Source: Ceratotherium simum simum (lineage: Eukaryota > Chordata > Mammalia > Perissodactyla > Rhinocerotidae). Taken from it: DNA of 64,000 nucleotides. The translations under genes were made by a program, and so were the position numbers. The notes beneath the pieces are model-generated. The model was not told the DNA's origin, did not search any database, and was given only the letters and a program-made list of their open reading frames with translations. Positions 24,771 to 36,199 of this stretch are shown piece by piece (within the stretch, counting starts at the first letter, position 1; each line of letters opens with the position of its first letter). The stretch spans positions 2,448,884 through 2,512,883 of the forward strand of contig NW_004454210.1 in assembly GCF_000283155.1 (NCBI RefSeq), in the 5' to 3' direction.

Positions 24771-24796
24771 TTGCTGCTGAACTTGGCCATTATGCG

Positions 24797-24876
24797 TCGC
24801 TGGAAAAAAAACCTTTGGCTTGGATGAAGTGATTGACTGATTCATTCATTCATTTAACCAACATTTATCGGGTGCC
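24797..24876 (+). repeat. Dispersed direct duplication, copy 1
   Basis: 'aaacctttggcttggatgaa' followed by 'gattcattcattcatttaac' and 'caacatttat' recurs at 26148-26240 with a few differences and a 10-bp length change. Flanking sequence differs. Confidence 0.75.
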
Positions 24877-26147
24877 TTGTATGTGGCAGGTGTTTGCCAG
24901 ATTCAAGTTTTAGAACTTGAAGGGTACTGAGTAGGGAGTAAAATTTAATTTCACTGGGAAGAAGGGCAAGAAGCCCTGCTGATCTAGGGGAAGCCCCAAC
25001 TGTGGTCTATTTTTAAAGAAGTACAGTTTGGCTGTATTCAGATGCATAAAGTAACATGAACCTGCTCCAAGGCAGAGCTAAAATGGGATATAATAAGAAC
25101 CTAGCTGCTTGCAAATATGGTGTGACGAAAGTGATTTGAAAAGAACCAGTTTTCTTTATAGGTTAAACATCCCCCCTGGCGACTTCTCTATGTTCTTTAT
25201 TCATACAGCAGGTTCACTTCAAACATTTTACACACAGCCCAGTCTGTACAGAAATGAACTCCTAGTGAGAATGCATCCCAACTTGATTCCTCAATGTGTA
25301 GGACATGTTTGGAGTGTCTCCTGTATTTAAAAGAACCACGATCTCTGAGACCACCCTCTAGCCATAGGGAAAGACACCTGGTTCAACCTGAACCAATCTG
25401 ATGATCTCTCCCAAGAATTTGGAGTTGGGACTGAGAGATGCTAGCCTGTGTGTGTGGCTGGAGCTGAGATTAATAAAATTGGAGGCTCAGAAGGAGCCAC
25501 ATGCTTGGAAAAGTGGAGAAAGTTCTGCAGTCAGAAAAAGAGATCATGAGTAGGGGGCGAGGTAGAGGGAACAAGAGAAAGAGACCCTTCTGGTTGTTCC
25601 TGGACCCTATTCCTCACGAGTCTCACTGCCCATAAAGTCTGAGAGATGGCCTCGGAGGTAGATATTTGCCATTTTGGGTTCCCAGCTTTTGACCTCTCCT
25701 TCCTAAAACACTCTCACCACTCCTCGTGAGTAGTCAGTCTTGGGGAGCGGAAGTGCCTGCCTCTCTCTCTCTCTGGAAGATTCAGAGCCAGTGCCTTCCT
25801 CTCCCCATCACTGTGCAGCATGGCCCAGGCTCAGCCAGCTGGACACACTCTTCCAGGACTTGAAGTAAGTCCTTAAGGAGCCTCAGGAAGTGAGATGTGG
25901 CAGCTGCAGTGACAGCAAATGACCAGCCTTTTCCTGCTGTAGAATGGGGGATCACAGCTATGGCTCCCGCTGCCCTGAGGCCTGTCCACTTCTCAAGTCA
26001 AGTCTGCCAGCTTCCCTCCATTCTGTGAGCCCCCAAAGCTCTCCCGTAATCCTCTCTTGCCTCAGATGCCCAGGCTCGGTTGCTGTTGCTAGCAGCCAAG
26101 AATCATCTGACAGACCCAGTGTCTTTATAGCGAATCCCTCCACAATT

Positions 26148-26240
26148 TGCTTTGGAGAAAAAACCTTTGGCTTGGATGAAGTAATTAACTAATTGATTGA
26201 TTCATTCATTCATTCATTTAACCAACATTTATAGAGTGCC
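26148..26240 (+). repeat. Dispersed direct duplication, copy 2
   Basis: Second copy of the 24797-24876 segment. It carries an extra 'aattgattga' and one more 'attc' unit. The intervening 1.27 kb (24877-26147) has no recognised gene. Confidence 0.75.
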
Positions 26241-26490
26241 TCTCCCAAAGCTGCCAGAGGGAGCATGGCCCAACTTGAAGCATTGTTCTGTTTCTTGCTA
26301 GAAAAGAACCTCGGCTACAATATTCAAAGGTATTAAGCATCACTAGTGTCTTATATTTCTGTCTACCTTCTCTCCTTTGGAATTATGGTTGGGATCAGAC
26401 CTGGAAAGAAAAGAGGGAGTGGAGAATATGAGGAGTTAGAGCTTTGATGTAACCCATAAAACTCTTCGGAGGACAAGGTGAGGTCTAGGG

Positions 26491-26524
26491 GGGTGTGTGT
26501 GTGTGTGCGCGCGCGCGTGTATGT
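26491..26524. repeat. (GT)n(GC)n(GT)n microsatellite
   Basis: About 30 bp of alternating purine-pyrimidine, 'gtgtgtgtgtgtgcgcgcgc', a potential Z-DNA-forming tract. Confidence 0.9.
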
Positions 26525-26749
26525 TATCATTAGGGGGATTTTGTGGGCTGGAGTCCATCCCTTACTTGGAGCATCATGAGAATAACCATCAGGGCTGCCA
26601 GGTATAGCTGCACAGGTAGTGCACTGAGCAATTATACATGGTCACCCTCCTAGACCATAGCCGTGTCAAAGTCAGGATCTCTAGCTGGAGGTACTAAATA
26701 GGCAGTCAGTCAGCTTCAGCTCGGAAAGCTCTTAAAAAGATAAATTCTA

Positions 26750-26995
26750 CTCTGTAGATAGCCTGGCTGACATGCAGAAATTATACATCTTCAGGTAGTT
26801 AAACTTATCAGTCCTTTCCCTTATGGCTTCTACCTTTGTTGTTTTAATAAGTGATCCCTGCCTCATCCCAAGGTTATATAAGGATTTACCCAGATTTGCT
26901 TAGATTTACCTATATTTACCAGTTGGTTTATTCAATTCTTAACACTCTGTCTGGAATTACAGTTTGGTTTCCCCTCTGGGAAAGAAAATATATAA
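26750..26995. mobile_element. Old L1 fragment
   Basis: 'cttcaggtagttaaacttat', 'cccttatggcttctaccttt', 'ctgcctcatcccaaggttat' resemble an L1M ORF2-flanking segment seen in many mammals. Strongly decayed. Confidence 0.45.
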
Positions 26996-27182
26996 GTAGA
27001 GCCCTTCCCAAATTGGGCAATTTAAGGGAAAATTATTTGAATCCTCAAGGTCAATCCATTTTTGCTTCTATGAGCTCAGGTCCTCTGGGGCCCCATGCTC
27101 TCTGCTCTGGGCAGAGGAATGTGGTGGGTCAGAGTGTATTAAGGGCAGGAAGTGGGGATGGTAACTGTGTTAGATCTCAGTT

Positions 27183-27312
27183 ACCGTATGACCATTGACA
27201 GATTTAACATCTCTGAGCCTTAGTTTCCTCATCTGTAAGATGAATATAATCATAGTTTGTGGTGAGGATAAAATGAGAATAAAATGGATGCAAAGCACTA
27301 TTTTAGGATCTT
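27183..27312 (+). mobile_element. MIR SINE fragment
   Basis: 'ccgtatgaccattgacagat', 'agtttcctcatctgtaagat' and 'gtggtgaggataaaatgaga' match MIR. Confidence 0.7.
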
Positions 27313-27552
27313 TCAAAATCAGAGATGCCTCTCTTCTCTGGCCTAGATGGGACTTTTTTTTTTTTTTGCATCATAGCGGGTAAGAAACTACAGCACAGCA
27401 GGATACAGAGACTGGTCAAAAGATTTTCTTTATCCTTTATTTGTTATCAAATCCAGAGATGTGCACTCTGTTCCTGCCCTCTGCTGAAGGTGAGATTTGT
27501 CAATCGTCCGGATTGTCCAGGGCCATGAGGTGGGCTTGCATTGCTTGGTCTT

Positions 27553-28014
27553 CCCATAGCCACGTGATAGGCAGAAAAAAATGCCTCCACAAAGATATTC
27601 ACTTCCTAAACCCCAGAACCTGTGAATATTTACGTTTTATGGCAAAACATGTGATTTAGTGAAGGATCTTGAGAGGAGGCGTTTATCCGGGATTATCCCA
27701 GTGGGCCCTAAATGCAATCACATGTATCCTTATAAGAGAGAGGCAGAGGGAGATTTGCCAGGTACACACAGAGAAGGTGATGTGAAGATGGAGGCAGAGA
27801 TTGGGGTTACGGCGCCACAAGTCAAGGACTGCCAGACAGCCACCAGAAGCTAGAGGAGGCAAGGAACCGATTCTCCCCCAAAGCCTCCAGAGGGAGAATG
27901 GCCCTCCCGACACCCTGATCTTGGACTTCTGGCCTCCAGAACTGTGAAAGGATAAATTTGTTGTTTTAACCACCACAGTTGTGACAGTCAGAGCAGCCAT
28001 AGGAAACTAATGCA
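27553..28014 (+). mobile_element. MLT1-type (MaLR) solo LTR
   Basis: 'aaacatgtgatttagtgaag', 'gggattatcccagtgggccc', 'tatccttataagagagaggc', 'cttctggcctccagaactgt' and 'ccataggaaactaatgca' in MLT1 order. No internal coding region. The following 28030-29000 shows no recognised gene. Confidence 0.8.
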
Positions 28015-29017
28015 CTGAGCCTCCGACCATGCAACCAGACAACTGTTGTAAAGGATGGGCTTTCAGACCACTTTTACTGCGTATTGTTTCAGAGCAGAAA
28101 AAGGAGAGTCAGCTCTCCAAAGAGAGAATTTGAAAACACTACATGATTTCTAAGTTCTCTGCCACATAGATCTTTGTGGGACTTGCTAAGAACCACTCTG
28201 GTCATCTCATCTGCTTCCCCTGAAAAGAAAACTCATGGTTAGTGTCAGAGAGTTTCAATTTCCCATGAAAGGGACTTTCCCAAGAATCTACCATAATAAA
28301 CACTTAGTAAACACTCAATAAATAAAAACTATTTATTATGATCTGTTCAGGCATGGCTGCTAATACAGTGGAAAGGAGTATATTCAGAAGGGCTGGTTGG
28401 AGGGCTGGGGTTCCTCTGGTCTGAAACTCCCCTGAGAGCCCTCACCTGAGCCCTCACCCTGAGCAGGGAGTGGAGAGCAGCCTGTCTCCTGAAGTGCAGG
28501 GAGCATAGCTCTGGGAGTAATGTCAGTGGGTCCGTCTGTGTGCAGAGGCCTCCTTTTGAATTTATCCCAGAGGATGAGGAGTCTCTAGAAAGGATGAAGG
28601 AAAGCCTACACTCAACTTCTGGAAGAGACTACAACATCCCAAGATGAACCAATCTTAGCAAATGTGAGGAAAACTGTTCCAGGAGGCCCCAGTAGGGGCC
28701 TGGTGAGGTCCTGGTGATGGTCGGCTCCCTGCTAAGGTGTAGAACAAGGGCACAGGTAGAGCTGATGCAGACGACGGGGAGCAGGTGTGAGGGGTCCCTG
28801 CTGTGTCTCAGGGCAGAGATGAGCCCGAGAGCTTTTTGAAGCTCACATACCAAAGGATTCCTGTTGACTCATGGGGAGACACCACCAGAAAAGGCCTAAA
28901 GAACATTTCCAGAAGTTAAGAGGGCGACAAACCGTTGGCATTTTCAGCATTTTTTCCTTGGCTGAAGGCTGGGACTTTGGAAAAGGACACCAAGTGAAGT
29001 GAATATTTGACTTATGT

Positions 29018-29251
29018 TTCTTTTTTTTCTTTTTGTGAGGAAGACTGGCCCTGAGCTAACATGTATTGCCAATCCTCCTCCTTTTGTTTCCCTTTTTCTC
29101 CGCAAAGCCCCAGTAGCTAGTTGTGATGTCATAGTTGCTTATCCCTCTAGTTGCTGTATGCGGGACGCTGCCTCGGTGCGCTTCTGGGATCCGAACCCAG
29201 GCCACCAGCAGCGGAGCGCGCGCACTTAACTGCTAAGCCACGGGGCCTGCC
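29018..29251 (-). mobile_element. ERE SINE, internally deleted
   Basis: Reverse ERE with tail segment 'gaggaagactggccctgagc', then 'gcaaagccccagtagctagt' to 'gctaagccacggggcctgcc'. About 30 bp of the usual body ('cagcatggccggagaagcgg') is missing after 'gacgctgcctc'. The TSD is unclear. Confidence 0.87.
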
Positions 29252-29257
29252 CTTATT

Positions 29258-29455
29258 AGGGTTGCTTAAAGTGTGGTCAATCTGAAGGTCTCCCGCATCA
29301 GAATCCTCCTGTAAAAAAAGGAGACACCTGAGCCCCCTGCACTCCCAGACCTTTTGAATCAAAACCTCTGTGAAGGGCCCAGGAATTGGGCTTTGAAAAG
29401 CTCCCCAATTATTCTTATGCAGACCCAAGACCAGGAACCACTGACCTACGTAGTG
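29258..29455 (+). mobile_element. MER5A-like hAT element
   Basis: 'ttgcttaaagtgtggtcaat', 'ccgcatcagaatcctcctg', 'aattgggctttgaaaagctc' and 'ccaggaaccactg' follow the MER5A-type layout with decayed hAT ends. Confidence 0.65.
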
Positions 29456-29689
29456 TCAAAGAACAGACTTTGGCTCTTTGGATCATAATCTAAAATGCCA
29501 CATGAATGCACTCTTGAATCCAGATGGAGTGCATTTCACAAGGACTGAGAAGCCTGTTTGTCTAGAGATTGGCTTTAAGCGGAAAAAGAGAGCACTGGGA
29601 GGAGGGAGAAGAAGGTGAGGGAGATGATATTCAGCTAAAAACTGTAAAACCAGTAGGACAAGAAAAGAACAATGGCAGCAGTGTAAAAG

Positions 29690-30480
29690 GACGACTCTGG
29701 AGTCAGACTACCTGGATTCAGATCTTAGCTCTCTTTCCTACCAGCTGTTATGGTCTTGGGCAAGTTGCCTTACCTTCCTTGGTTTCCTTGTCTGTAAAAT
29801 GGGGACCATAGGAATACCTGCCTCATAGGATAGGTGCTTGTGATGGTTAAGGCTGTGTGTCAACTTGATTGGGCTAGGATGCCCAGATAGCTGGTAAAAC
29901 ATTATTTCTGGGTGTGCCTGTGAGGGTGTTGCTGGAAGAGATTAGCATTTGAATCAGTAGACTGAATAAAGATCCCCCTCACCAGTGTGGGTGGGCATCA
30001 CGGCATCATTCAATCTGTTGAGGGCCTGAATAGATTCATTAGAACAAAAAGGTGGAGGAAGGGCAAATTTGCTCTCTGCTTGAGCTGGGCCATCCGTCTT
30101 CTCCTGCCCTCAGACATCAGCGCTCCTGGTTCTTGGGCCTTCAGACTTGGACCAGGACTTACACCATCAGCAACCTCCACTCTCACCCCACCCCACCCCA
30201 CCCCGGTTCTCAGGCCTTTGGGTTGGGATTGGAACTACACCATCAGCTTTTCTGGGCCTCCAGCTTGCAGACGGCAGATCATGGGACTTCTCAGCCTCCA
30301 CAATCATGAGAGCCAATCCCTCATAATAAATCTCTTTCTATGTATTTATATATATCCTATTCGGTTCTGTTTCTCTGGAGAACTCTGACCAATACAGTGC
30401 TTCATATATATTATATGTCCCCGGTGCATAGTGAGCATTCAATAAATATTAGCCATTATTATTATTATTGGAATGTGTAA
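29690..30480 (+). mobile_element. MIR SINE split by an LTR
   Basis: Left half: 'ctggagtcagactacctgga', 'gtcttgggcaagttgcctta', 'ccttgtctgtaaaatgggga'. Right half: 'gtgcatagtgagcattcaat'. The solo LTR 29839-30396 sits between them. Confidence 0.85.
29839..30396 (+). mobile_element. ERVL-class solo LTR with 5-bp TSD
   Basis: 558 bp beginning TGTGATGGTTAAGGCTGTG and ending CTGACCAATACA (TG...CA ends), with 'cagtagactgaataaagatc' and 'cataataaatctctttctat' inside. The 5-bp duplication GTGCT flanks it (29834-29838 and 30397-30401). Five-bp TSDs and this layout point to an ERVL-type LTR; the exact name is not assigned. No retroviral genes are attached. Confidence 0.82.
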
Positions 30481-30544
30481 CTAGTATTTCACAGGCTTAA
30501 CAATTCAGGAATGAAGCTACAAATAATATTTATGGTCTGTGACA

Positions 30545-30910
30545 CCTATAGAAATATAAGCTGTCTTAGTCCACTCGGGCTGCTATAACAAAATAACATT
30601 GACCGGGTGCCTCATAATACAGAAATTCATTTCTCATAGTTCTGGAGGTTTGAAGTCTGAGATCAGGGTGCCAGAATGGTCTAGTGAGGTCTCTCATCTG
30701 GTTCGCAGACTTCTCATTGTATCCTTACATGGCGGAAGGGGGCTAAGAATCTCTAGGAGCCTCTTTTATAAGAGCACTAATCTCATTCATGAGGGCTCCA
30801 CCCTCGTGACTTAAATACCTCCCAGGCCCCACCTACTAATACCATCACCTGTAGGGGTTAGGATTTCAACATATGAATTTTGCGGGACACAAACATTTAG
30901 ACCATAGCAG
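30545..30910 (-). mobile_element. MLT1-type (MaLR) solo LTR, reverse
   Basis: 'ttagtccactcgggctgcta', 'catagttctggaggtttgaa', 'catgagggctccaccctcgt' and 'tttcaacatatgaattttgc' are the MLT1 LTR in reverse complement. No internal region. Confidence 0.85.
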
Positions 30911-31657
30911 AAGCATTTGAGGTTTTAACAGTAGAGGTATTTACATAAACCTAACAAAGTGGTAAAAGATACTCACAGTTCAAAGAAGCATAACCGCCAG
31001 AAAGTGGGAGAGAGGGTACTGCAGATCAAGATGTACCCCTGCATAGAAATCCTCACCAAGACTCATGCAAAAAAGGCTTTTTAAGCATTTTTTTTAAGTT
31101 TTGAAACTTTTTAAAGTATATTCTAAGTATAAGGCCTTTGTTGGATATGTGATTTGTAAATACTTTCTGCTAGCCTATAATTTGTCTTCCCATCCTTTTA
31201 ACCAGGTCTTTTGCAAAACAAAAGTTTTCACTTTGATGAAATCCAATTTATCCATTTTTACCTCTTGTGGATTGTGCTTTTTGTATCAGGTTTAAGAACT
31301 TTTGCCAAGTTCTAGATCCTGAAGATTTTTTTCTTACGCTCTTTTCTGAAAAGTTTTATAGTTCTATGTTTTCCATTTAAATCCATGGTCCCTTTTGAGT
31401 TTTTAATATAAGGTGTGATGGTCAAGGTTCTTATTTTGCTGATGGATGTCCAATTGTTCCAGCACCATTTATTAAAAAGGCTACTCCTCTTCCATTGAAT
31501 TGTCTTTGCTTTTCTGTAAATAATTAATTGGGTATATTTGTGTGGATCTATTTCCAGGTTTTTTATTCTGTTCCATTGATCTGTCTTTCCCTCTGCCAGT
31601 ACCACTCTCTCTTGATTACTGCACCTTATAGTAAGCTTTAACACTGGAAAATGATTC

Positions 31658-31828
31658 TTCCCACTTTATTTTAATTAATAGATTTTATTTTTAAGAGCAG
31701 TTTTAGGTTCATTGCAAAATTAAGCAAAAAGTACAGAGAGTTCCCACATACTCCTTCCCACAACCACACATAGGCTCTCCCACCACCAACATCCCACAAC
31801 AGAGTGGTACATTTCTTACAACTGATAT
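31658..31828 (-). mobile_element. Short repeat fragment inserted in the L1 with ~12-bp TSD
   Basis: A block containing 'taagagcagttttaggttca', 'gagagttcccacatactcct' and 'ccaacatcccacaacagagt' interrupts the L1 reading. It is bracketed by near-identical 'cttcccactttatt' and 'atttccactttatt'. Its A-rich end on the minus strand suggests a truncated LINE-type insertion. Confidence 0.6.
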
Positions 31829-33631
31829 TTCCACTTTATTCTTCTTTTTCACAATTGTTTTGGCTATTTTAGGGCTTTTCCCTTCCCAAATAAACTTTAG
31901 AATAAACTTGTCTATGTCTACAAAAAAAACTTGCTGGGATTTTGACAGGAATTGCATTAAACCTATAGAACAATTTAGGGGAGAATTAACATCTTTACTA
32001 TGTTGAATTTTTCAATCCATGAACATAATAAAACTCTCGATTTATTTAGGTCTCCCTTAATTTCACCAGCATTTTATAATTTTCATTATACAGATCCTAT
32101 ACATGTTTTGGTACACTTATACCTAAGTAATTTTCTTTGGAGCAATTGTAAATGGTATTGCAATCAAAAAATTTTTGGTTTCCACTTATTCGTTGTCAGT
32201 ATATAGAAAATACAATAGATTTTTGTGTTGATCTTGTATCTTACTGAACTCATTTCTTCTAGTTTTGTTGTACATTCCTTAAAGTTTTTTATGTAGATAA
32301 TCATGCCATCTGCAAATAGAGACAGTTTTATTTCTTCTTTCCAATCTGTGTGCCTTTTCTTTCTTTTTCTTGCAGTGGCTGGAATGTGCAGTACTATGTT
32401 GAATAGCAGTGGTGAGAGTAAACATCCTTTCATTGTTCCCGATCTCAGAGGGAAAGCATTCAATCTTTCAACATTAAGCATGATGCTAGCTGGATTTTTT
32501 TTTGGTAGATTCTCTTTATGAGATTGAGGAAGTGCCCCTCTATTTTTAGTGTATTGCGAGTTTTTACCACGTATTGGTGTTGAATTTTGTCAAATGCCTT
32601 TTCTGAATCGATATCATAAGGTTGTTCCTTCTTTAGGCTGTTGCTATGGTGGATTACATTGATTTTCCAATATTGAACCAGCCTTGTATATCAGGAATAA
32701 ATCCCTTATAATAGGTCAGGAAGTATTCTCTATTTTCTGGAAAAGCCTGTATAGATTAATTCTTTGAATGTTTTGTAAGATTCTCTGGTGAAACCATCTG
32801 GGCTTGGAGATATCTTTTTTGAGAGTATTTTAATTACAAATTCAATTTTAGGATTATTGTTTCTCTACTTCATGTTGGCGTAGTTTTGGTGGTTTGTGAT
32901 TTTCAAGGAATTCGTCCATTTCTTCTAAGTTGTCGAATTTGAGCATAGAGTTGTTCATTGTATTCCTTTATTATTCTTTTAATGGCTGCAGGATCTGTTG
33001 TAACATTTCCTATTTTCATTCCTGATATTAGTAGTTTGTGCCTTCTTTTTCTTAATCTTGTTAGAGATTTACCGATTGTATTTTTTGAGGGACTAGCTTT
33101 ATGTTTAACTTTTCCCTCTCCTTTTCCTCTTTTCAATTTCATTGATTTCTGCTCTTTATCATTTCCTTCCTTCTGATTGCTTTGCTTTTATTTTGCTCTT
33201 TTTTCTAGTTTCTTGAGCTACGAACTTATTGATTTGAGATCTTTCTTCTTTTATAATGTAAGCACATAGTGCTATAAATTTCCCTTTCAGTGCTTCATTA
33301 GCTGTATCTCACAGATTTTGATGCTTTCGTTTTCATTCACTTCTACGTATTTTTTTTCCTTTTGAGACTCGTTCTTTGACCCATGGATTATTTATAAATG
33401 TGCTGTTTAATTTCCAAGTGTTTGATGATTTTCCTATCATCATTCTGTTGTTGATTTCTAGTTTGATTCCATTATAGTCAGAGAACATATTCTGTATGGT
33501 TGCAATCCTTTTATATGTGTCAAGGTTTGTTCTATAGCCCACATTATGATATACGCTGGTGTATGCTCCATGGGCGCTTGAAAAGAACGTGTCTTCTGCT
33601 GTTGCTGAGTGTTCTATAAATGTCAATTAGA

Positions 33632-33919
33632 GGGGCCGGCCCCGTGGCTTAGCGGTTAAGTACACGCACTCCGCTACTGGCGGCCTGAGTTTGGATCCCG
33701 GGTGTGCACCGACGCACTGCTTGTCTGGCCATGCTGAGGCGGCGTCCCACATACAGCAACTAGAAGGATGTGCAACTACGACATGGAACTATCTACTGGA
33801 GCTTTGGGGAAAAAAAGGAGGATTGGCAATAGATGTTAGCTCAGGGCTGGTCTTCCTCAGCAAAAAGAGGACTGGCATTGATGTTAGCTCAGGGCTGATC
33901 TTCTTCCTCAAAAAAAAAA
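33632..33919 (+). mobile_element. ERE SINE inserted in the L1
   Basis: Head 'ggggccggccccgtggctta', duplicated 'gatgttagctcagggctg' tails, A-run. TSD GTCAATTAGA at 33622-33631 and 33920-33929, lying in L1 sequence on both sides. Confidence 0.94.
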
Positions 33920-34299
33920 GTCAATTAGATCCCTTTTGATTGTCTTGTTCAGTTCTTCTATACCCTTGCTGATTTTCTCTAGCAGTTCTATCAACTGGTG
34001 AGAGTGGGGGGTTGAAGTCCCTAAATATAACTGGATTTGCCTATTTCTCCTTTTAGCTCTATGTTTTTGCTTCATGTATTTTGAAGCTTTGTTGCTTGGT
34101 GTATACACATTTAGGGTTGCTCCATCTTCTTGGTGGACCAACCCTGTCATCATCATGTAACGTCCCTCATTGTCTCTAGTAATACATTTTGCTTTGAAGT
34201 CGAATTTATCTGATATTAATATAGCCAGTACTTTTTTTTTAAATTAACGTTAGCCCAGTTTTGAAAGTTAGTTTCCTAAAGCCACTTGCAGTGACCAAT

Positions 34300-34770
34300 T
34301 ATTTTTATCAGTCTGAGTCTCAAAAAGAAATAGATGGCACACTGATCTTAGGACAGCTTGAGGAAGGTTTAATAAAGGGACTATTTACAAAGGTGTGAAC
34401 AGGCTATAGGGGAACCACGAGTAGTTCAGCACCCTAGGATTAGTAACAGTAGTTACTAGTTACTGGAACCCAAGAGAGAGTCCTATAAAGAATGCGACCT
34501 TGATGGAAAGAAACAGTGATCTCTGGTTGAGGAAAAAAGCCAGACCAAGGTGATCCCACAGGGAGAGAGCCAGAAATACCCTGACCTCACTTCCTCTGTT
34601 CACTCTCCTGCCCTGGCTCCTCATTGTTCAAACCAAGTCAGAAGTGAGGAGGCAAGGATGCAGTCCATATAGGTTAGCCTCCTGGGGCAGAAAGCAGGGT
34701 AGGAAAGGGTGGAGAGTAGATCTGGTAGGGCAAACAAAAAATATCTAAGACTTACTAACCTGAAGGACCC
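34300..34770 (-). mobile_element. Ancient LTR-like repeat, family unassigned
   Basis: 'gaggaaggtttaataaaggg', 'aaggtgtgaacaggctatag', 'tgatcccacagggagagagc', 'gatgcagtccatataggtta' and 'agggtggagagtagatctgg' resemble a common old mammalian repeat read in reverse. No coding sequence. Confidence 0.5.
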
Positions 34771-35128
34771 TGAGCTGATAATTTTTCATTTGGATTACCT
34801 CTACATTTATAGGACCTGAACTCTATCTAAAAATGGAACTGACTACCACAAGAACACCCAGAACCTAGAAATACTCCTTCAGGGGACAGCCAGTGGTGGG
34901 AACACCATGGAGAATCTTTAAGCATCTGAGGACTGGCTTTGGGGACCTCTGAAGTTCCCCCCAGCCTTGAGATTCTGCTGCTGAGAAAGCTGCAACGAAA
35001 CAGCCTAAAAAGTACAGAAACTCTAGTCGGTGTGGAGGTCCTAACCACTGGCATTAGGAATCAGGTGTGTGTGTGGGGGTTGGTGCAGAAGCAGACTGGG
35101 GTTATCAATGGGGCATGACTGAGGCATT

Positions 35129-35301
35129 CTTAGTACCTAAGAATTTGAAACTTCCAGTCTCTTCTGTCAAGCACGTCAATTAAGGGGGCGTATAATGTAG
35201 CTCTGAGACCTGAGAGTCTAGTGCTGATGTTGTGGGATAGTGAAGTTTAGAGGTGGAAATGAATGGTACTTTAGGAGGGCTTCTGCATGTGGGTACTGTG
35301 T
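35129..35301 (+). repeat. Inverted repeat, left arm (173 bp)
   Basis: Reverse complement of 36021-36193 with a single difference (g at 35245 against t at 36077, an A on the complementary strand). The arm runs from 'cttagtacctaagaatttga' to 'catgtgggtactgtgt'. It shows no ERE, MIR or LTR signature. The arms are 719 bp apart. Confidence 0.97.
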
Positions 35302-36020
35302 GGATGTTTGGGGCATGGTTGTGGAGATGAACAGGAACAGGTGTCTACTGGATATCAGCCACAAATGAACAAGAAAAGCAGCAATATCACATTAGACAAA
35401 GGATGGAAATTAAACTGTTCTCTTACATCAGCACCAAAGTGGATAGCATGTAAAAGGCATTGTGTAAAGGTGATTTTCTTTAATATAAGATTTCATCTCA
35501 AAAGTCTCTGCAAGTTTTCTGTGAAATGGGATGAAGTTCAAATTCCCTAGTTCAACAGCCAAAGCTATATAAGTTCAATAGAAACCCTGACAAAACTGAC
35601 TTAAACATAAGGAAAAGTATTAGCTCTCTGGACTGAAAATCCAGAGGTAAGGTAGCTTCCATGTTTCAACAGCATAAGGATGTCATCCTGGGCCCAGATA
35701 TGTACTGTTTCTCAGCTTTACTGGCCTCAGCACGTTTCTTTCAAAGCCTAGAGACCCTTGTGGTTAAAACACTCAGGGCTATCTAAAATTAGAAACATGG
35801 CTTCTTCTGGGTTTATATAAAGTAGGCCTCTCCTTTCTTAGGAGTCCTGGGCAAACTTCCCCTTGGATCTCTCTGGGAAAATCACCCTGGCAAGGTGGAT
35901 GGGATTACTGATTGGCTCAAATTAATCAAGGCCCATCTGTGAATCTGTGCCTAGGGTCAGATTCCTAAGTGCAGGGCTACTTGGAAGGAAGAGGAGAAAT
36001 GAATGCTTCACAAGCAATCA

Positions 36021-36193
36021 ACACAGTACCCACATGCAGAAGCCCTCCTAAAGTACCATTCATTTCCACCTCTAAATTTCACTATCCCACAACATCAGCA
36101 CTAGACTCTCAGGTCTCAGAGCTACATTATACGCCCCCTTAATTGACGTGCTTGACAGAAGAGACTGGAAGTTTCAAATTCTTAGGTACTAAG
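36021..36193 (-). repeat. Inverted repeat, right arm (173 bp)
   Basis: From 'acacagtacccacatgcaga' to 'aaattcttaggtactaag'. Together with 35129-35301 it could form a long hairpin with a 719-nt loop. The spacer 35302-36020 contains an old interspersed repeat from about 35600 ('attagctctctggactgaaa', 'gattggctcaaattaatcaa'), whose end may reach the first bases of this arm. Confidence 0.97.
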
Positions 36194-36199
36194 CTGTTC

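Larger units (their letters stand above)
31085..34235 (-). mobile_element. L1 LINE ORF2 region, decayed, minus strand
   Basis: Minus-strand translations show L1 ORF2 in order: endonuclease part near 33908-34156, endonuclease/linker at 33333-33626 and 32903-33142, reverse transcriptase at 32164-32481 (PLLFNIV, LSLFADG) and the C-terminal part at 31312-31644 (RSSLFNKWCWNNW). Many stops and frameshifts break it, and the catalytic FADD box reads FADG, so it is dead. ORF1, most of the 5' end and the 3' UTR are absent. It is interrupted by an ERE and by a short repeat fragment. Confidence 0.9.

Noticed and set aside
31312..34156. Series of minus-strand frames as possible host genes
   Set aside because: They are pieces of one dead L1 ORF2 broken by stops, frameshifts, a FADG in place of FADD, and insertions.
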